Assembly (NCBI RefSeq): GCF_022662475.1
Contig: NZ_JAKNQQ010000003.1
Coordinates: 248,001-312,000 of the forward strand
From: Sphingomonas sp. TREG-RG-20F-R18-01
GTDB lineage: Bacteria; Pseudomonadota; Alphaproteobacteria; Sphingomonadales; Sphingomonadaceae
Direction of reading: 5' to 3'
Length of the DNA: 64,000 bases
Part shown: in pieces, positions 34,566 through 44,845 of the stretch
How positions within the stretch are numbered: position 1 is the first letter of the stretch
Layout: every line of letters begins with the position of its first letter
Translations under genes and position numbers: made by a program
The notes under the pieces: model-generated
What the model was told of the DNA's origin: nothing
The model's input: the letters and a program-made list of their open reading frames with translations, nothing else
Database searches by the model: none

Positions 34566-35549
34566 TTACCAGAAGATGTCGTAGACCGTGTCGACGACGA
34601 AGCCCGTGCGGACATCGACCAACAGCGCGTCGTTATAATAACGAACCCAGCGATAGGGCCCGTACGCGGGGGGCAGGCGGTAGTCATCCGCATCGTCGAT
34701 CCAGTAATCCTGCGCGAACAGGATCGAACTCAACCGGAAACCGATGCCGAACCGGCGATAGCCATAGCCCCAACCACTGGGCGCATAATATCGGGGTAGG
34801 CGATAGGCGCTGTAATTCTGGCGGCGATAGTCGTTGTAATTATACCGATTGTCCCGCCGCCAATCGCGGCTCCACGCGCCGCCATTGTTGCCGTTCCAGC
34901 CCCGATTATCGTCGCGAAGGTCGCCGTTCCGGCCGTTTCGGCCACGCCAGTCATCGCCCCGGCCGCCCGAATTCCGGCGGTCGTCGCCACGCCAGTCGCC
35001 ACCGCGGCGATCCTCCCCGCGCCAACCATCGCCGCGGCGCTGCGCATCGCGCGCGTCGTTGTCACGTCGGCCGGCGTCGATCGCGCCGCGCTGGTCGCCT
35101 GCGGGCCCCGGCCGTTGTCCGCCGAAGGCGTTGCGGCCGCCCTGCAGATTGGGATCCTGCGTTTGCCCCGCCGCAGCGCGCCCGGCGGGTCCGCCGCGAT
35201 CCCATCCGCCCGGCCGCGGGAAGCCGTCGCGACCGCCGGCACCCTCCGGCCGGCCGCCACGGTCGGGGCGTTCGAACCGCGCTTGCGGTTGATTTTGGAG
35301 CTGCAACTGCGTCTGCGGTTGTGCCGGGACCTGGGCCGGCCCGCGCTGTTGCCAGCCGCGACCACCATCCTGGCCGCGATCGCCACGCGGGGGCTGGGCC
35401 TGACCCTGCGGCTGCCCCTGCGGCCGGGGAGCCTGTTGCTGTGCGCGACCTTCCCCGCGACCGCGACGTTCTCCGCCGTCCTGCGCGATTACCGCAGCCG
35501 GGATCAAGGCAGATGCCGCGATGATGGCGGCAAGCAATGTCTTGCGCAT
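34566..35549 (-). CDS. RcnB-like periplasmic protein with Arg/Gly/Asp-rich middle
   Basis: A 327-aa secreted protein. A signal peptide (about 1-23, ending VIAQ) is followed by about 200 residues of low complexity: first Gln/Pro/Arg, then near-repeats of the type 'WRGDDRR' and 'GGDWRG'. The last 100 residues are the recognisable part, with 'YRLPRYYAPSGWGYGYRRF', 'LFAQDYWIDDADDYRLPPAY' and 'YDIFW'. This is the RcnB-type domain found in nickel/cobalt homeostasis proteins and in many sphingomonad envelope proteins. Metal binding is not shown here. AAAGGA is 8 bases before the ATG. The coding DNA is extremely GC-rich, and long antisense frames there are artefacts. Confidence 0.8.
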   Translation of the reverse strand: MRKTLLAAIIAASALIPAAVIAQDGGERRGRGEGRAQQQAPRPQGQPQGQAQPPRGDRGQDGGRGWQQRGPAQVPAQPQTQLQLQNQPQARFERPDRGGRPEGAGGRDGFPRPGGWDRGGPAGRAAAGQTQDPNLQGGRNAFGGQRPGPAGDQRGAIDAGRRDNDARDAQRRGDGWRGEDRRGGDWRGDDRRNSGGRGDDWRGRNGRNGDLRDDNRGWNGNNGGAWSRDWRRDNRYNYNDYRRQNYSAYRLPRYYAPSGWGYGYRRFGIGFRLSSILFAQDYWIDDADDYRLPPAYGPYRWVRYYNDALLVDVRTGFVVDTVYDIFW

Positions 35550-35660
35550 CGAATATGTCCTTTACCGCGGCAGGGCAGAAGACCGCACCGTTTGATCTCT
35601 TCTACCGGCCACACGATGGATCATGGCTGAATTGTCATGTCAGCATTGCGAAAGCTTTGC

Positions 35661-36200
35661 TCAGCGTCGTACGACCAGCGCCGGCACGGTTCGCGCCGCC
35701 TCTGCGGGGAGGATGCCCGGGGCGGGTGGCGCGTCGACCGTCTCGTCCCCCCGCTGGATGCTCGCGGCGAGCAGGACAGCTTCGACCAGCCGGGGATATA
35801 GACCGCAACGGCAGAGATTGGTGATCTCGCGGCGAATGTCGTCCTCGGTGGGGTTGCGGTTTCGCGTCAGCAGAACCGACGCTGCCATGATCATTCCGGG
35901 AACACAGAAACCGCACTGTACCAGGTTCTTGGCGATAAAGGCGATTTGCACGGGATGGCTGCGGTCGCGGGACAGACCCTCGATCGTGGTGACGTAACTT
36001 CCCTCGATCGCCCCGATCGTGCGCTGGCAGGATCGCACGGCGACCCCGTCGACGTTGACGGTGCACGCGCCGCATTGCCCGACGCCGCAGCCATATTTCG
36101 TTCCCGTCAAATTCGATGCGTCGCGCAACGCCCACAACAGCGGTGTTGCCGGATCCATCGCATATTGGACGGGTTGGTTGTTTACGGTGAAGCGGGTCAT
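35661..36200 (-). CDS. [2Fe-2S] subunit of a xanthine-dehydrogenase-family hydroxylase (orphan)
   Basis: A 179-aa two-cluster iron-sulfur protein, the electron-transfer subunit of molybdenum hydroxylases such as isoquinoline 1-oxidoreductase or aldehyde dehydrogenase. The plant-ferredoxin-type cluster uses Cys38, Cys43, Cys46 and Cys58 ('GCGVGQCGAC'). The second cluster uses Cys96, Cys99, Cys130 and Cys132 ('CGFC' and 'CRCG'). All eight ligands are present, so it looks functional. The molybdopterin subunit normally follows, but none is near: the next gene on the strand is the RcnB-like one. A weak GCGGA precedes ATG 36200; another in-frame ATG at 36251 is possible. Confidence 0.88.
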   Translation of the reverse strand: MTRFTVNNQPVQYAMDPATPLLWALRDASNLTGTKYGCGVGQCGACTVNVDGVAVRSCQRTIGAIEGSYVTTIEGLSRDRSHPVQIAFIAKNLVQCGFCVPGMIMAASVLLTRNRNPTEDDIRREITNLCRCGLYPRLVEAVLLAASIQRGDETVDAPPAPGILPAEAARTVPALVVRR

Positions 36201-36309
36201 GGTCCGCAAAGTCTTAGGGGAACTTCGGCAGTCATCAAGCGCTTCGAGCACTTGGCGGTGGGTAACCCGACGACGGGGCCAGTCGCACGATCATAGGGGG
36301 CTCTTGATT

Positions 36310-37743
36310 GTGTCAGCGATCCGATCCGGGCTGAAGCGCGGCACGCGCTTCGGCAGTTATCTTGCAGCGGTTGCCGGCGTGCCGGCGCTGGCTGGCGCTC
36401 AGTCCTTGCCGGCGTCGCCGGCGTCCTCGACCGAGAAGCCGGGAAAGGAAGAAACCGCCCCCAAGAAAGATGATAGCGGGCTCATCATCACCGCAGCGAT
36501 CCGTGCCCGGTACGAGACCGTGGATGGCCGGCCCAGACCGGGCTTTGCGACGTCCGAAGACGCGTTCTTGCTCCGGACCGGGGTGGCGGTGGAATACGGC
36601 CCGGGTCCCCTCGCGATCGGGGCGGAGGTGGTCGATAGCCGGGCCTATGGCCTCGGGGGCGGAACACAGATCAACAATGGCGATGTGAACGCGGTCGAAG
36701 TGCCGCAGGCCTATGTAAAGCTTCGGCTCGACCATGGCATCGGCCCGGTCGGCAAGGTGTCGGTGGAAGGCGGTCGGTTCCTGATGAACCTTGGATCCGG
36801 ACGGTTGGTGGCGACCGATGAATATCGCAACACGGTCAATGGGTTCACGGGGTTGCGCGTCGATCTTGCACCCACGTCTGCACTCGAGGTGACCGCATTC
36901 TACGTGCTGCCGCAGGAGCGCTTGCCCGATCAGCCGTCAGATATTCGGCGGAACCTGGTGCGGTTCGATCGCGAGACGTTCCATACGGTATTTTTCGGGG
37001 CGTATCTGCGTCAGAAGTCGGTGCTGGGTATCGGGCAGTTGGAACTGGCCTATTATCGCCTCGCAGAACACGATTCTCCGGGCCGGACGACGGCGGACCG
37101 GCGCCTTCACACCTTTGACGCGCGGTTCGCACGCGATGCGAAGTCCGGCACCTATGATTATGATGTAGAGGGCATATACCAGACCGGTCACGCCAGTGAC
37201 GGAACGACCGCCACGGCCACCGCGGCCGATGTGTCGGCGGGCTTCTTCCATGCCGCGGCGGGTTATAGCTTTGCCGGTCCGCTCAAGCCGAGGGTCGGCC
37301 TGTTCTACGACTTCGCAAGCGGCAATGGACAAGGCACCACCTCGCATCGGTTCGATACGCTGTACGGAAGCCGACGCGATGATTTAGGGCCCTCGGGTAC
37401 TTACGCGGCGCTCGCGCGCGAAAACATCAGCGCGCCGGGGATCCGGTTCGAGGCAAAGCCGGGGACGCGGTTCGAGGCATTGGCCGATTACCGTGGCATA
37501 TGGCTCGCCTCGCGGTACGACCGTTTCTACACCGTCATCGACAAGACCGGCGCATCGGGACGCTTCGGTGGGCAGCAGGTCGAGGGGCGACTGCGCTACT
37601 GGCTGGTGCCGCAACATCTGCGACTGGAGAGTAACTTTGCCGTGCTGTTCAAGGGGCGGTTCCTCCGCGACGCCCCGCAGGCGATCGCGCGGGACCAAAG
37701 CACCGTAAAGTTCATTGAAACGAACCTGCAGGTCACGTTCTGA
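36310..37743 (+). CDS. Outer-membrane porin of the alginate-export (AlgE-like) family
   Basis: A 477-aa beta-barrel protein. GTG 36310 is preferred because AGGGGG lies 9 bases upstream; TTG 36304 is also possible. A signal peptide (about 1-33, ending AGAQ) precedes a charged linker, then strands with alternating pattern. Signatures are 'AYVKLRLDHGIGPVGKVSVEGGRF', 'YRNTVNGFTGLRVDLAP' and the terminal strand 'STVKFIETNLQVTF' with C-terminal Phe. These fit the Alginate_exp porin family, which in sphingomonads is usually a general or sugar-associated porin without an alginate role. It precedes a GH3 gene, from which it is separated by a regulatory-looking dyad. Confidence 0.8.
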   Translation: MSAIRSGLKRGTRFGSYLAAVAGVPALAGAQSLPASPASSTEKPGKEETAPKKDDSGLIITAAIRARYETVDGRPRPGFATSEDAFLLRTGVAVEYGPGPLAIGAEVVDSRAYGLGGGTQINNGDVNAVEVPQAYVKLRLDHGIGPVGKVSVEGGRFLMNLGSGRLVATDEYRNTVNGFTGLRVDLAPTSALEVTAFYVLPQERLPDQPSDIRRNLVRFDRETFHTVFFGAYLRQKSVLGIGQLELAYYRLAEHDSPGRTTADRRLHTFDARFARDAKSGTYDYDVEGIYQTGHASDGTTATATAADVSAGFFHAAAGYSFAGPLKPRVGLFYDFASGNGQGTTSHRFDTLYGSRRDDLGPSGTYAALARENISAPGIRFEAKPGTRFEALADYRGIWLASRYDRFYTVIDKTGASGRFGGQQVEGRLRYWLVPQHLRLESNFAVLFKGRFLRDAPQAIARDQSTVKFIETNLQVTF

Positions 37744-37794
37744 ACCGTTTTGCCGGGCACGGGCGCGGCTCTTTGATTTGTCGGACCAGACCAC

Positions 37795-37820
37795 GGCTCT
37801 ATAGCGTTAGCATGAGAGCC
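37795..37820. promoter_or_regulatory. Operator-like dyad upstream of GH3
   Basis: The arms GGCTCT (37795-37800) and AGAGCC (37815-37820) enclose ATAGCGTTAGCATG. TAGCGTTA inside is one base from the TAGCGCTA core found upstream of manD. A TTGTCG 16 bases before TATAGC could form a promoter under the site. The outer arms are unrelated to the other operators, so it may bind a different repressor. Confidence 0.4.
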
Positions 37821-37872
37821 GTTTTCGCGACGATTCGTGTCTAACCGGATCGCGCCTTCAGGAGAGCCATAC

Positions 37873-40134
37873 ATGACGTTTCGGGTTGCGGCCGTGCCGC
37901 TGTTGCTGATCGCTTCCGCCGCCGCCGGGCAGGTCGCTGCCCCCCCTCCGCCCGCCACCGTGGCCCCCGAGGCAGGCATGCCGACGCTACCCGCCTGGAA
38001 CAAGGCGCCCTTGCGCGGGGCATGGAACACGGCCAGCCTGAGCCCGGACGCACGGGCAACCGCGCTCGTGGCGGCGATGACACGCGATGAAAAGCAAACG
38101 CTCGTCTTCGGATATTTCGGAACCGACTTTCCGGTCTCGCGCTACATCGCGCCCACGGCTGCGCTCGAGGGGTCGGCCGGCTATGTGCCCGCGATCCCGC
38201 GACTTGGCATTCCGGCGCAGTTCCAGACCGACGCCGGCGTCGGGGTCGCCACGCAGGGCGGTGCGAAGAACAAGCGCGGTCGGACCGCCTTGCCATCGGG
38301 CCTGGCGATTGCGGCCAGCTGGGATCTGACCGTCGCCCGGGCCGGGGGCGCGATGATCGGCGACGAAGCGCGCCGGTCGGGGTTCAACGTGATGCTTGCC
38401 GGTGGCGTCAATCTGCTCCGCGAACCGCGCAACGGTCGCAATTTCGAATATGGCGGCGAGGATCCGCTGCTCGCCGGTACGATCGTCGGCGAGGAGGTCA
38501 TCGGGATCCAGTCCAACCATGTCGTGTCGACGATCAAGCATTATGCGTTCAACGACCAGGAAACCGACCGCAACACCGGTAATTCGATCATCGAGCATAG
38601 TGCGGCCCGCGTTTCCGATCTGCTTGCCTTCCAGCTGGCGATCGAGCGTGCGACGCCCGGTTCGATCATGTGTTCGTACAATCGCGTCGACGGCACCCAT
38701 GCCTGCGAGAACAGCTGGTTGTTGACCGACGTCCTGCGCGGCGACTGGGGCTTCAAGGGCTATGTGATGAGCGACTGGGGGGCAACCCACAGCACGATCG
38801 AGGCCGCCAATGCCGGGCTCGACCAGGACTCGGGCTTCCCGTTCGACAAGGCGCCGTATTTCGGTCGAGCGCTGCAGGCAGCGCTCGACCAGGGCACCGT
38901 CGCTCCGGCACGGCTGGATCTGATGACGCACCGCATCCTTCGGGCCATGTTCGCGCAGGGCCTGTTCGAGCATCCGTTGCAGCAGCAGTCCATTGATCTG
39001 CCGGGTCACGCGGCCATTACCCGCGCAGCCGCCGAGGCGGGAACCGTATTGTTGAAGAACGACCGCAACCTTCTTCCCCTGACCGGCCGCGCCAGGCGGA
39101 TCGCGATCATCGGGGGGCATGCCGACAAGGGTGTTCTCGCCGGCGGCGGATCGTCTCTGGTATATCCGGCGGAGGGCAATGCCGTACCCGGCATCGGACC
39201 GACGTCCTGGCCTGGCCCGGTCATGTATTATCCCTCTTCACCACTGGAGGAGATCAAGCGCCAGGTGCCGGGTGCCGCCGTTCGCTATATCGATGGCAGC
39301 GATCCCGTTGCGGCCGCCGCCTTGGCGCGGGACAGCGATGTCGTGATCGTCTTCGCCACGCAATGGGCCGGCGAATCGTTCGACGTACCGATGGGGCTGG
39401 ACGGGCAGCAGGACGCGCTGATCGCTGCGGTCGGGTCTGCCAACCGCGATACTGTGGTCGTCCTGGAAACCGGTGGTCCCGTTGCGATGCCGTGGATCGA
39501 CCGCGTCGGTGCCGTGGTCGAAGCATGGTACCCCGGCACCGCTGGTGGTGCCGCCATCGCCAACGTCCTGACGGGGAAGGTCAATCCTTCGGGACGTCTG
39601 CCCGTGACCTTCCCCCGGAGCGTTGACCAGCTCCCGGATCCGGCGCTGCCGCATAGCGGCGATGTGCGGTATCGCGAGGGCGCGGCGGTTGGCTACAAAT
39701 GGTTCGATGCCAAGGCGATCAAGCCTCTGTTCGCGTTCGGTCACGGGCTGTCCTATACGCGCTTCGCCAGCGGCGGCCTGAAGGCTAGCGTCGCGAACGG
39801 GGCGATCGCGGCGAGCTTCACGGTCCGCAATACCGGTCCACGCGCCGGCGCCAGCGTCGCGCAAATCTATGTCGCGCCGGTCGCCGGCGGCTGGGAGGCG
39901 CCCAAACGGCTCGGTGGCTTTGCCAAGGTCGACCTGGCGGCGGGCGCGAGCCGGACGGTATCGGTCAACGTGGATCCGCGACTGCTCGCGACCTGGGACG
40001 AGGCCGGCCATCAGTGGCGTATCGCAGGTGGCGCTTACCGTGTGACGCTCGCGGATTCGGCGATGGACGTGAAGCAGACGGTGACGGTCACGGTGCCCGC
40101 AAGCGTCCTGCCCGCGACGTGGCGGGCACGGTAG
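37873..40134 (+). CDS. GH3 beta-glycosidase, exported (glucosidase or xylosidase)
   Basis: A 753-aa family 3 glycoside hydrolase. A signal peptide (about 1-20) precedes the (beta/alpha)8 domain. Motifs are 'FQTDAGVGVATQGG', 'KHYAFNDQETDRN', 'SYNRVDGTHACEN' and 'KGYVMSDWGATHS', where Asp301 is the nucleophile. The alpha/beta sandwich domain starts 'GTVLLKNDRNLLPL', and the fibronectin-III-like domain ends the protein ('GLSYTRF' ... 'RRVTL'-type strands). This is the BglX-like arrangement, usually a beta-glucosidase, though xylosidase activity cannot be excluded. AGGAGAG is 6 bases before the ATG. The nearby operator-like dyad and the upstream porin suggest a sugar-uptake role related to the xylan locus. 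Confidence 0.92.
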   Translation: MTFRVAAVPLLLIASAAAGQVAAPPPPATVAPEAGMPTLPAWNKAPLRGAWNTASLSPDARATALVAAMTRDEKQTLVFGYFGTDFPVSRYIAPTAALEGSAGYVPAIPRLGIPAQFQTDAGVGVATQGGAKNKRGRTALPSGLAIAASWDLTVARAGGAMIGDEARRSGFNVMLAGGVNLLREPRNGRNFEYGGEDPLLAGTIVGEEVIGIQSNHVVSTIKHYAFNDQETDRNTGNSIIEHSAARVSDLLAFQLAIERATPGSIMCSYNRVDGTHACENSWLLTDVLRGDWGFKGYVMSDWGATHSTIEAANAGLDQDSGFPFDKAPYFGRALQAALDQGTVAPARLDLMTHRILRAMFAQGLFEHPLQQQSIDLPGHAAITRAAAEAGTVLLKNDRNLLPLTGRARRIAIIGGHADKGVLAGGGSSLVYPAEGNAVPGIGPTSWPGPVMYYPSSPLEEIKRQVPGAAVRYIDGSDPVAAAALARDSDVVIVFATQWAGESFDVPMGLDGQQDALIAAVGSANRDTVVVLETGGPVAMPWIDRVGAVVEAWYPGTAGGAAIANVLTGKVNPSGRLPVTFPRSVDQLPDPALPHSGDVRYREGAAVGYKWFDAKAIKPLFAFGHGLSYTRFASGGLKASVANGAIAASFTVRNTGPRAGASVAQIYVAPVAGGWEAPKRLGGFAKVDLAAGASRTVSVNVDPRLLATWDEAGHQWRIAGGAYRVTLADSAMDVKQTVTVTVPASVLPATWRAR

Positions 40135-40146
40135 GACGCCAATCCG

Positions 40147-40174
40147 GCCGGGCGGCGGTCATCCGTCGCCCGGC
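40147..40174. terminator. Bidirectional hairpin between GH3 and aldolase genes
   Basis: A 12-bp stem with one G-U pair (GCCGGGCG... with ...CGCCCGGC) and loop TCAT is centred in the 46-base gap between convergent stops. There is no strong T-run on either side, so termination is probable but not certain. Confidence 0.6.
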
Positions 40175-40180
40175 TGGTCC

Positions 40181-40942
40181 TCAGTTCCGCCAACCCGTGT
40201 CAATCTTGTCGACCAGCCGGACCATGGCCGCGAAGTCGGCCGTGCCGGGGCCGCCGGGAACCTGTGCCATGTGCAGGTCGCGTTGATGCACGGCGACAAC
40301 CTCGGGGGAGACCTCCAGCGGTTTACCCATGCTTGCGGTCGCGATCTGGATCTCGCAGGCGCGTTGCAGCGACCAATGCTTGATAAAAGCCTCGGGCAGG
40401 GTCCGGCCCATCACCAGGATACCGTGATTCTTCAGCAGCATCACGCGCTTGTTGCCAAGATGCTCGAGCAGCCGCGCGCCTTCCTCGTCGCGCACGGTGA
40501 CGCCTTCGAAATCATGGTACGCGATCTGCCCGGCAAAATTGCAGGCGTAGAAATTGGTAGGACGCAGACCGCCTTCGACCGAGCTGACCGCCATTCCGGC
40601 GGTCGTGTGCGTGTGCATGATGCAATGCGCGTCGGGCAAGTGGCGATGGAACAGCGCATGCTGGACAAAGCCGGCGCGATTGACCGGGTAAGGGCTCTCG
40701 TCGAGCTTGTTGCCGTCGATATCGATCTTGACGAGGCTTGAGGCCGTGACTTCGCTGAAGTGCAGGCCGAACGGGTTGATCAGGAAAGCGCCGTCCTCGT
40801 CGGGGATTTTCAGCGTGATATGGTTGTAGATCATCTCCGACCAACCCAACATCGCGAAAACGCGGTAGCAGGCGGCGAGCTCCTGCCGGGTTTCCCATTC
40901 GGCTTCGGACATCTGTGCGTTACGCAGTGCGGCAGTGGCCAT
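40181..40942 (-). CDS. Class II aldolase/adducin family protein
   Basis: A 253-aa zinc-dependent aldolase-fold protein. Zinc ligands appear in 'CIMHTHTTAGMAV' (His-x-His) and 'LKNHGILVMGRTLPEAF'. The motif 'GWSEMIYNHITLKIPDEDGAFLINPFG' near the N-terminus is typical of the subgroup often found with acyl-CoA or aromatic catabolic genes and annotated only as class II aldolase/adducin. The substrate is unknown. GAGGAG lies 8 bases before the ATG. It follows the racemase gene by 59 bases on the same strand and probably is the last gene of that operon. Confidence 0.88.
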   Translation of the reverse strand: MATAALRNAQMSEAEWETRQELAACYRVFAMLGWSEMIYNHITLKIPDEDGAFLINPFGLHFSEVTASSLVKIDIDGNKLDESPYPVNRAGFVQHALFHRHLPDAHCIMHTHTTAGMAVSSVEGGLRPTNFYACNFAGQIAYHDFEGVTVRDEEGARLLEHLGNKRVMLLKNHGILVMGRTLPEAFIKHWSLQRACEIQIATASMGKPLEVSPEVVAVHQRDLHMAQVPGGPGTADFAAMVRLVDKIDTGWRN

Positions 40943-41001
40943 GGATCGTCTCCTCGATCGTCTTTGGACGGTTTATCGCATGATCGGTATGGCGGCGCAA
41001 A

Positions 41002-42119
41002 TCACAGGAGCGCCGCAATTGCGTCCGCGTCGAACCCTGCTTCCGCGAGAATCGCAGCGCCCTCGGTTCTGCCAGCCATACGGGGCGCAACGGTCGTGCT
41101 GGCCGAATAACGCGGAGCGGGGGCCGGCTGGACCACGCTGCCTGCGGTAACGAAGGTTCCACGCGCGACGTTGTGTGGATGCGCGACAGCCTCGTCGAAG
41201 CCGAGCACCGGCGCGATGCATGCCTCGTGCCCGGCAAAGGCCGCGACCCAAGCGTCGCGCGGTCGCGCCTTGAACCGTGTTGCCAGTTCCTGTTTCAGGG
41301 CGGGCCAGGCCGACGGAACGAACTGAGTATCCCATTCGGAACCATCCAGCGCCATCACGCCGCGTAGGGCGGCATAGAATTGCGGCTCGATTGCGCCGAC
41401 CGCGATCCATTTGCCGTCGGCGGTTTCATACGTGTCGTAAAAGGGCGCACCGCCGTCGAGCAGGTTGGTCCCGCGTTCGTCGCGCCACTGGCCCATTGCG
41501 CGGAAGCCCCAGATCATGCTCGAAAGCACCGCCGATCCGTCAGTCATCGCCGCATCGACGACCTGACCCTCGCCCGTCGCCTTCACGTGGAGGATCGCCG
41601 CGAGCATCCCGAACGCGAGCATCATACCCCCGCCGCCGAAATCCGCCGCCAGGTTGATCGGTGCGTTGGGCTTGCGTCCGGCTTCGCCCAGCGCGTGGAG
41701 TGTTCCCGAGATCGCGAGGTAATCGATGTCGTGCCCGGGTTCGTCGGCGAGCGGCCCGGTCTGCCCCCAGCCGGTCATGCGCCCATAGACGAGCCGCGGA
41801 TTGTCCGCGAGCAACAGGTCCGGACCGAGACCCAGCCGCTCCATCACGCCCGGGCGATAGCCTTCGATCAGCCCGTCGCAGGTTGCTGCCAGGTGGCGCA
41901 CCGCGGCGACCGCCTCGGGCCGCTTGAGATCGAGCACGATCGTCCGTCGCGAGCGGAGCAGCGGGTCACGCGCCGGATCGGTCATCCCGCCACGCGACGG
42001 TCGCTCGACCCGGATCACCTCCGCGCCATGGTCCGCCAGCATCATCCCGCAGAACGGCCCCGGCCCGATCCCCGCCATCTCGAGGATGCGTAATCCAGCG
42101 AGCGGCGGGGCGGTGTGCA

Positions 42120-42120
<1 letters not shown>
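41002..42120 (-). CDS. Alpha-methylacyl-CoA racemase (CaiB/BaiF family III)
   Basis: A 372-aa family III CoA-transferase-fold enzyme. It keeps the racemase catalytic set at a constant offset of four from the Mycobacterium enzyme as I recall it: His130 ('GHDIDYLAISG'), Asp160 ('AADFGGGGM') and Glu245 ('VGAIEPQ'). 'DERGTNLLDGGAPFYDTYET' is also a racemase signature. It would interconvert (R)- and (S)-2-methylacyl-CoA so that branched acyl chains can enter beta-oxidation. Its ATG overlaps the stop of the acyl-CoA dehydrogenase gene by one base (TGATG), showing tight coupling. Confidence 0.92.
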
Positions 42121-43304
<1,184 letters not shown>

Positions 43305-43333
43305 GTGAAACTCCGATAGTGAATTCAGTACCA

Positions 43334-43417
43334 CCCCGGCGTCGGCCGGGGACCAGTAGCGCGGCAGATGTCTTCGGAAACGGTGCCATCGCCGTTGGGC
43401 CCCGGCCTTCGCCGGGG
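43334..43417. repeat. Pair of CCCCGGC/GCCGGGG palindromes
   Basis: Two short palindromes (43334-43351 and 43400-43417), each a 7-bp stem with a 4-base loop, flank 48 bases between the TetR gene and the dehydrogenase gene. The first is followed by ACCAGTAG, as in the copy at 60595. They belong to the dispersed inverted-pair repeat family seen at 46, 48 and 60 kb. Confidence 0.8.
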
Positions 43418-43432
43418 ATGTGGCAGATAAAA

Positions 43433-44689
43433 TTACGTGCGCAAGACCCGATCATCGAACAACCCGAACACGATGGTGGATGCATAATAAGCGATCGCAC
43501 GATCGCGCGGCATCGTTCCCGCCCATTTACGCATGTCGAACGCGGCGTTCTGCAGCGCCATCAGCGCCTGCGCCGCAATCAGCGGGTCGACCGCACGGAT
43601 CGACCCCTCCGCCACACCATCGCTGATCGTGCCGGCGTAGCGCCGCGCGATCCGGTTCGAGCGGTCCACCATCGCGCGGCGCGCGTCGGCGGGAAGGCCC
43701 GACAGGGCCGTGGTCCGCAACAACGGTCCGCGTTCGGAGAACTGCACGTCGAGCAAGGTCGCGATCGTTCCGGACAGCCGCTCCCACTGCGGGCCGCCGC
43801 GTTCGTCGGCGAGCTGCTGCGCGTCGGCGATCATGTCGAGGCTGCGCTTGTAGCACGCCAGCACCAGATCGTCCTTGGCATCGAGATGGTGGTAGAAGCT
43901 GCCCTTGGTGACGTTGAGCTGCGACGCGATCCGCTGGACCGAAGCGCCGCGATAGCCGAGCTCGTTGATCAGCCGCGTCGCCGCAAGCAGGAACGCCTCG
44001 CGCCCGGGCTCGGGTTCTTCATGCGCAAGGTCGATCAACTCGGGCGACCAGCCAGCACCGCGCGCGGCGATGCCGTGCGCGAACACATCCATCAGCCGTT
44101 CTTCGATCCGGGCGTATTGGTCCGGTTCGTAGCGGACCAACCACACCGGCAACCAGAAGGTATTCTCGAGCAAGACGTGTGCCCGCGCGCCGAACAGGTC
44201 GGTTTCGGCGCGATTGGCCGGGTTTCCCCACAGGCTGCGGGTCTTGCGGAACACTTCGCGCCAGCCCGCCATCAGCCGGCCGAGGACCGGCTCTTCCATC
44301 GCACGCAGATCCGAGAGAACGGCGAACGCAGTTTCCTCACCGCGCTGGATCGCGGCGAGCCGATCGAAGTTGAGCGCGAGGTAGCGTGCGACACGCTCGC
44401 GCGGCGTCGGCAATGCGAGCGAATCGTCGAGCATCGCTTGCAGCCGATCGAGGGTCTGCTCGAAACAGGCGGCGGCAAGGTCTTCCTTGCGCTTGAAATA
44501 ATAGGTGACGCTGGTCGTGTTCAACCCGACCCGGCGCGCGACGTCGGCGAACGTCATGCCCTTGGCACTCTGCTCGTTGATCGCTTCGGCAGCGGCGGCC
44601 AGGATGGCGTCACGCTTGGCCCGGAAACGTTTGGTGCTGGTGCCCGACTCTGCGGGTTCGCCGGGCTGTACGGTTGCTGCTTCCTCCAT
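43433..44689 (-). CDS. Double-length TetR-family regulator (two TetR units)
   Basis: A 418-aa protein made of two complete TetR/AcrR units in one chain. The first helix-turn-helix is at about 40-71 ('[27 protein letters not shown]' in two pieces), with its ligand domain to about 215. The second is at about 241-274 ('[27 protein letters not shown]'), with another ligand domain to the end. Normal TetR proteins are about 200 aa and dimerise, so this chain could act as a built-in pseudo-dimer. It lies divergent to the acyl-CoA dehydrogenase at 44846 and upstream of the dehydrogenase-racemase-aldolase genes, so it probably regulates both arms, perhaps with an acyl-CoA ligand. Confidence 0.9.
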   Translation of the reverse strand: MEEAATVQPGEPAESGTSTKRFRAKRDAILAAAAEAINEQSAKGMTFADVARRVGLNTTSVTYYFKRKEDLAAACFEQTLDRLQAMLDDSLALPTPRERVARYLALNFDRLAAIQRGEETAFAVLSDLRAMEEPVLGRLMAGWREVFRKTRSLWGNPANRAETDLFGARAHVLLENTFWLPVWLVRYEPDQYARIEERLMDVFAHGIAARGAGWSPELIDLAHEEPEPGREAFLLAATRLINELGYRGASVQRIASQLNVTKGSFYHHLDAKDDLVLACYKRSLDMIADAQQLADERGGPQWERLSGTIATLLDVQFSERGPLLRTTALSGLPADARRAMVDRSNRIARRYAGTISDGVAEGSIRAVDPLIAAQALMALQNAAFDMRKWAGTMPRDRAIAYYASTIVFGLFDDRVLRT

Positions 44690-44776
44690 GCCGGAAACTG
44701 TAACAGCATCTTTTAGAAGAAACAGTCATTTTTCGAATGACGCCGTACAGCGGCATTTTCGCGCGCGAACCGGCTT

Positions 44777-44801
44777 TACCGAAAACCCGGTACGGTATAC
44801 C
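44777..44801. promoter_or_regulatory. Palindromes between tetR and acyl-CoA dehydrogenase
   Basis: TACCG-N6-CGGTA (44777-44792) is followed immediately by the perfect palindrome GGTATACC (44794-44801), 44 bases before the dehydrogenase start. Closely spaced dyads of this kind are usual TetR operators, and two adjacent ones would suit the two DNA-binding domains of the neighbouring regulator. Confidence 0.5.
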
Positions 44802-44845
44802 CAGCCGTGGTGAAGGCCGTGCACGGCCACCCTTGGAGAGATGCG

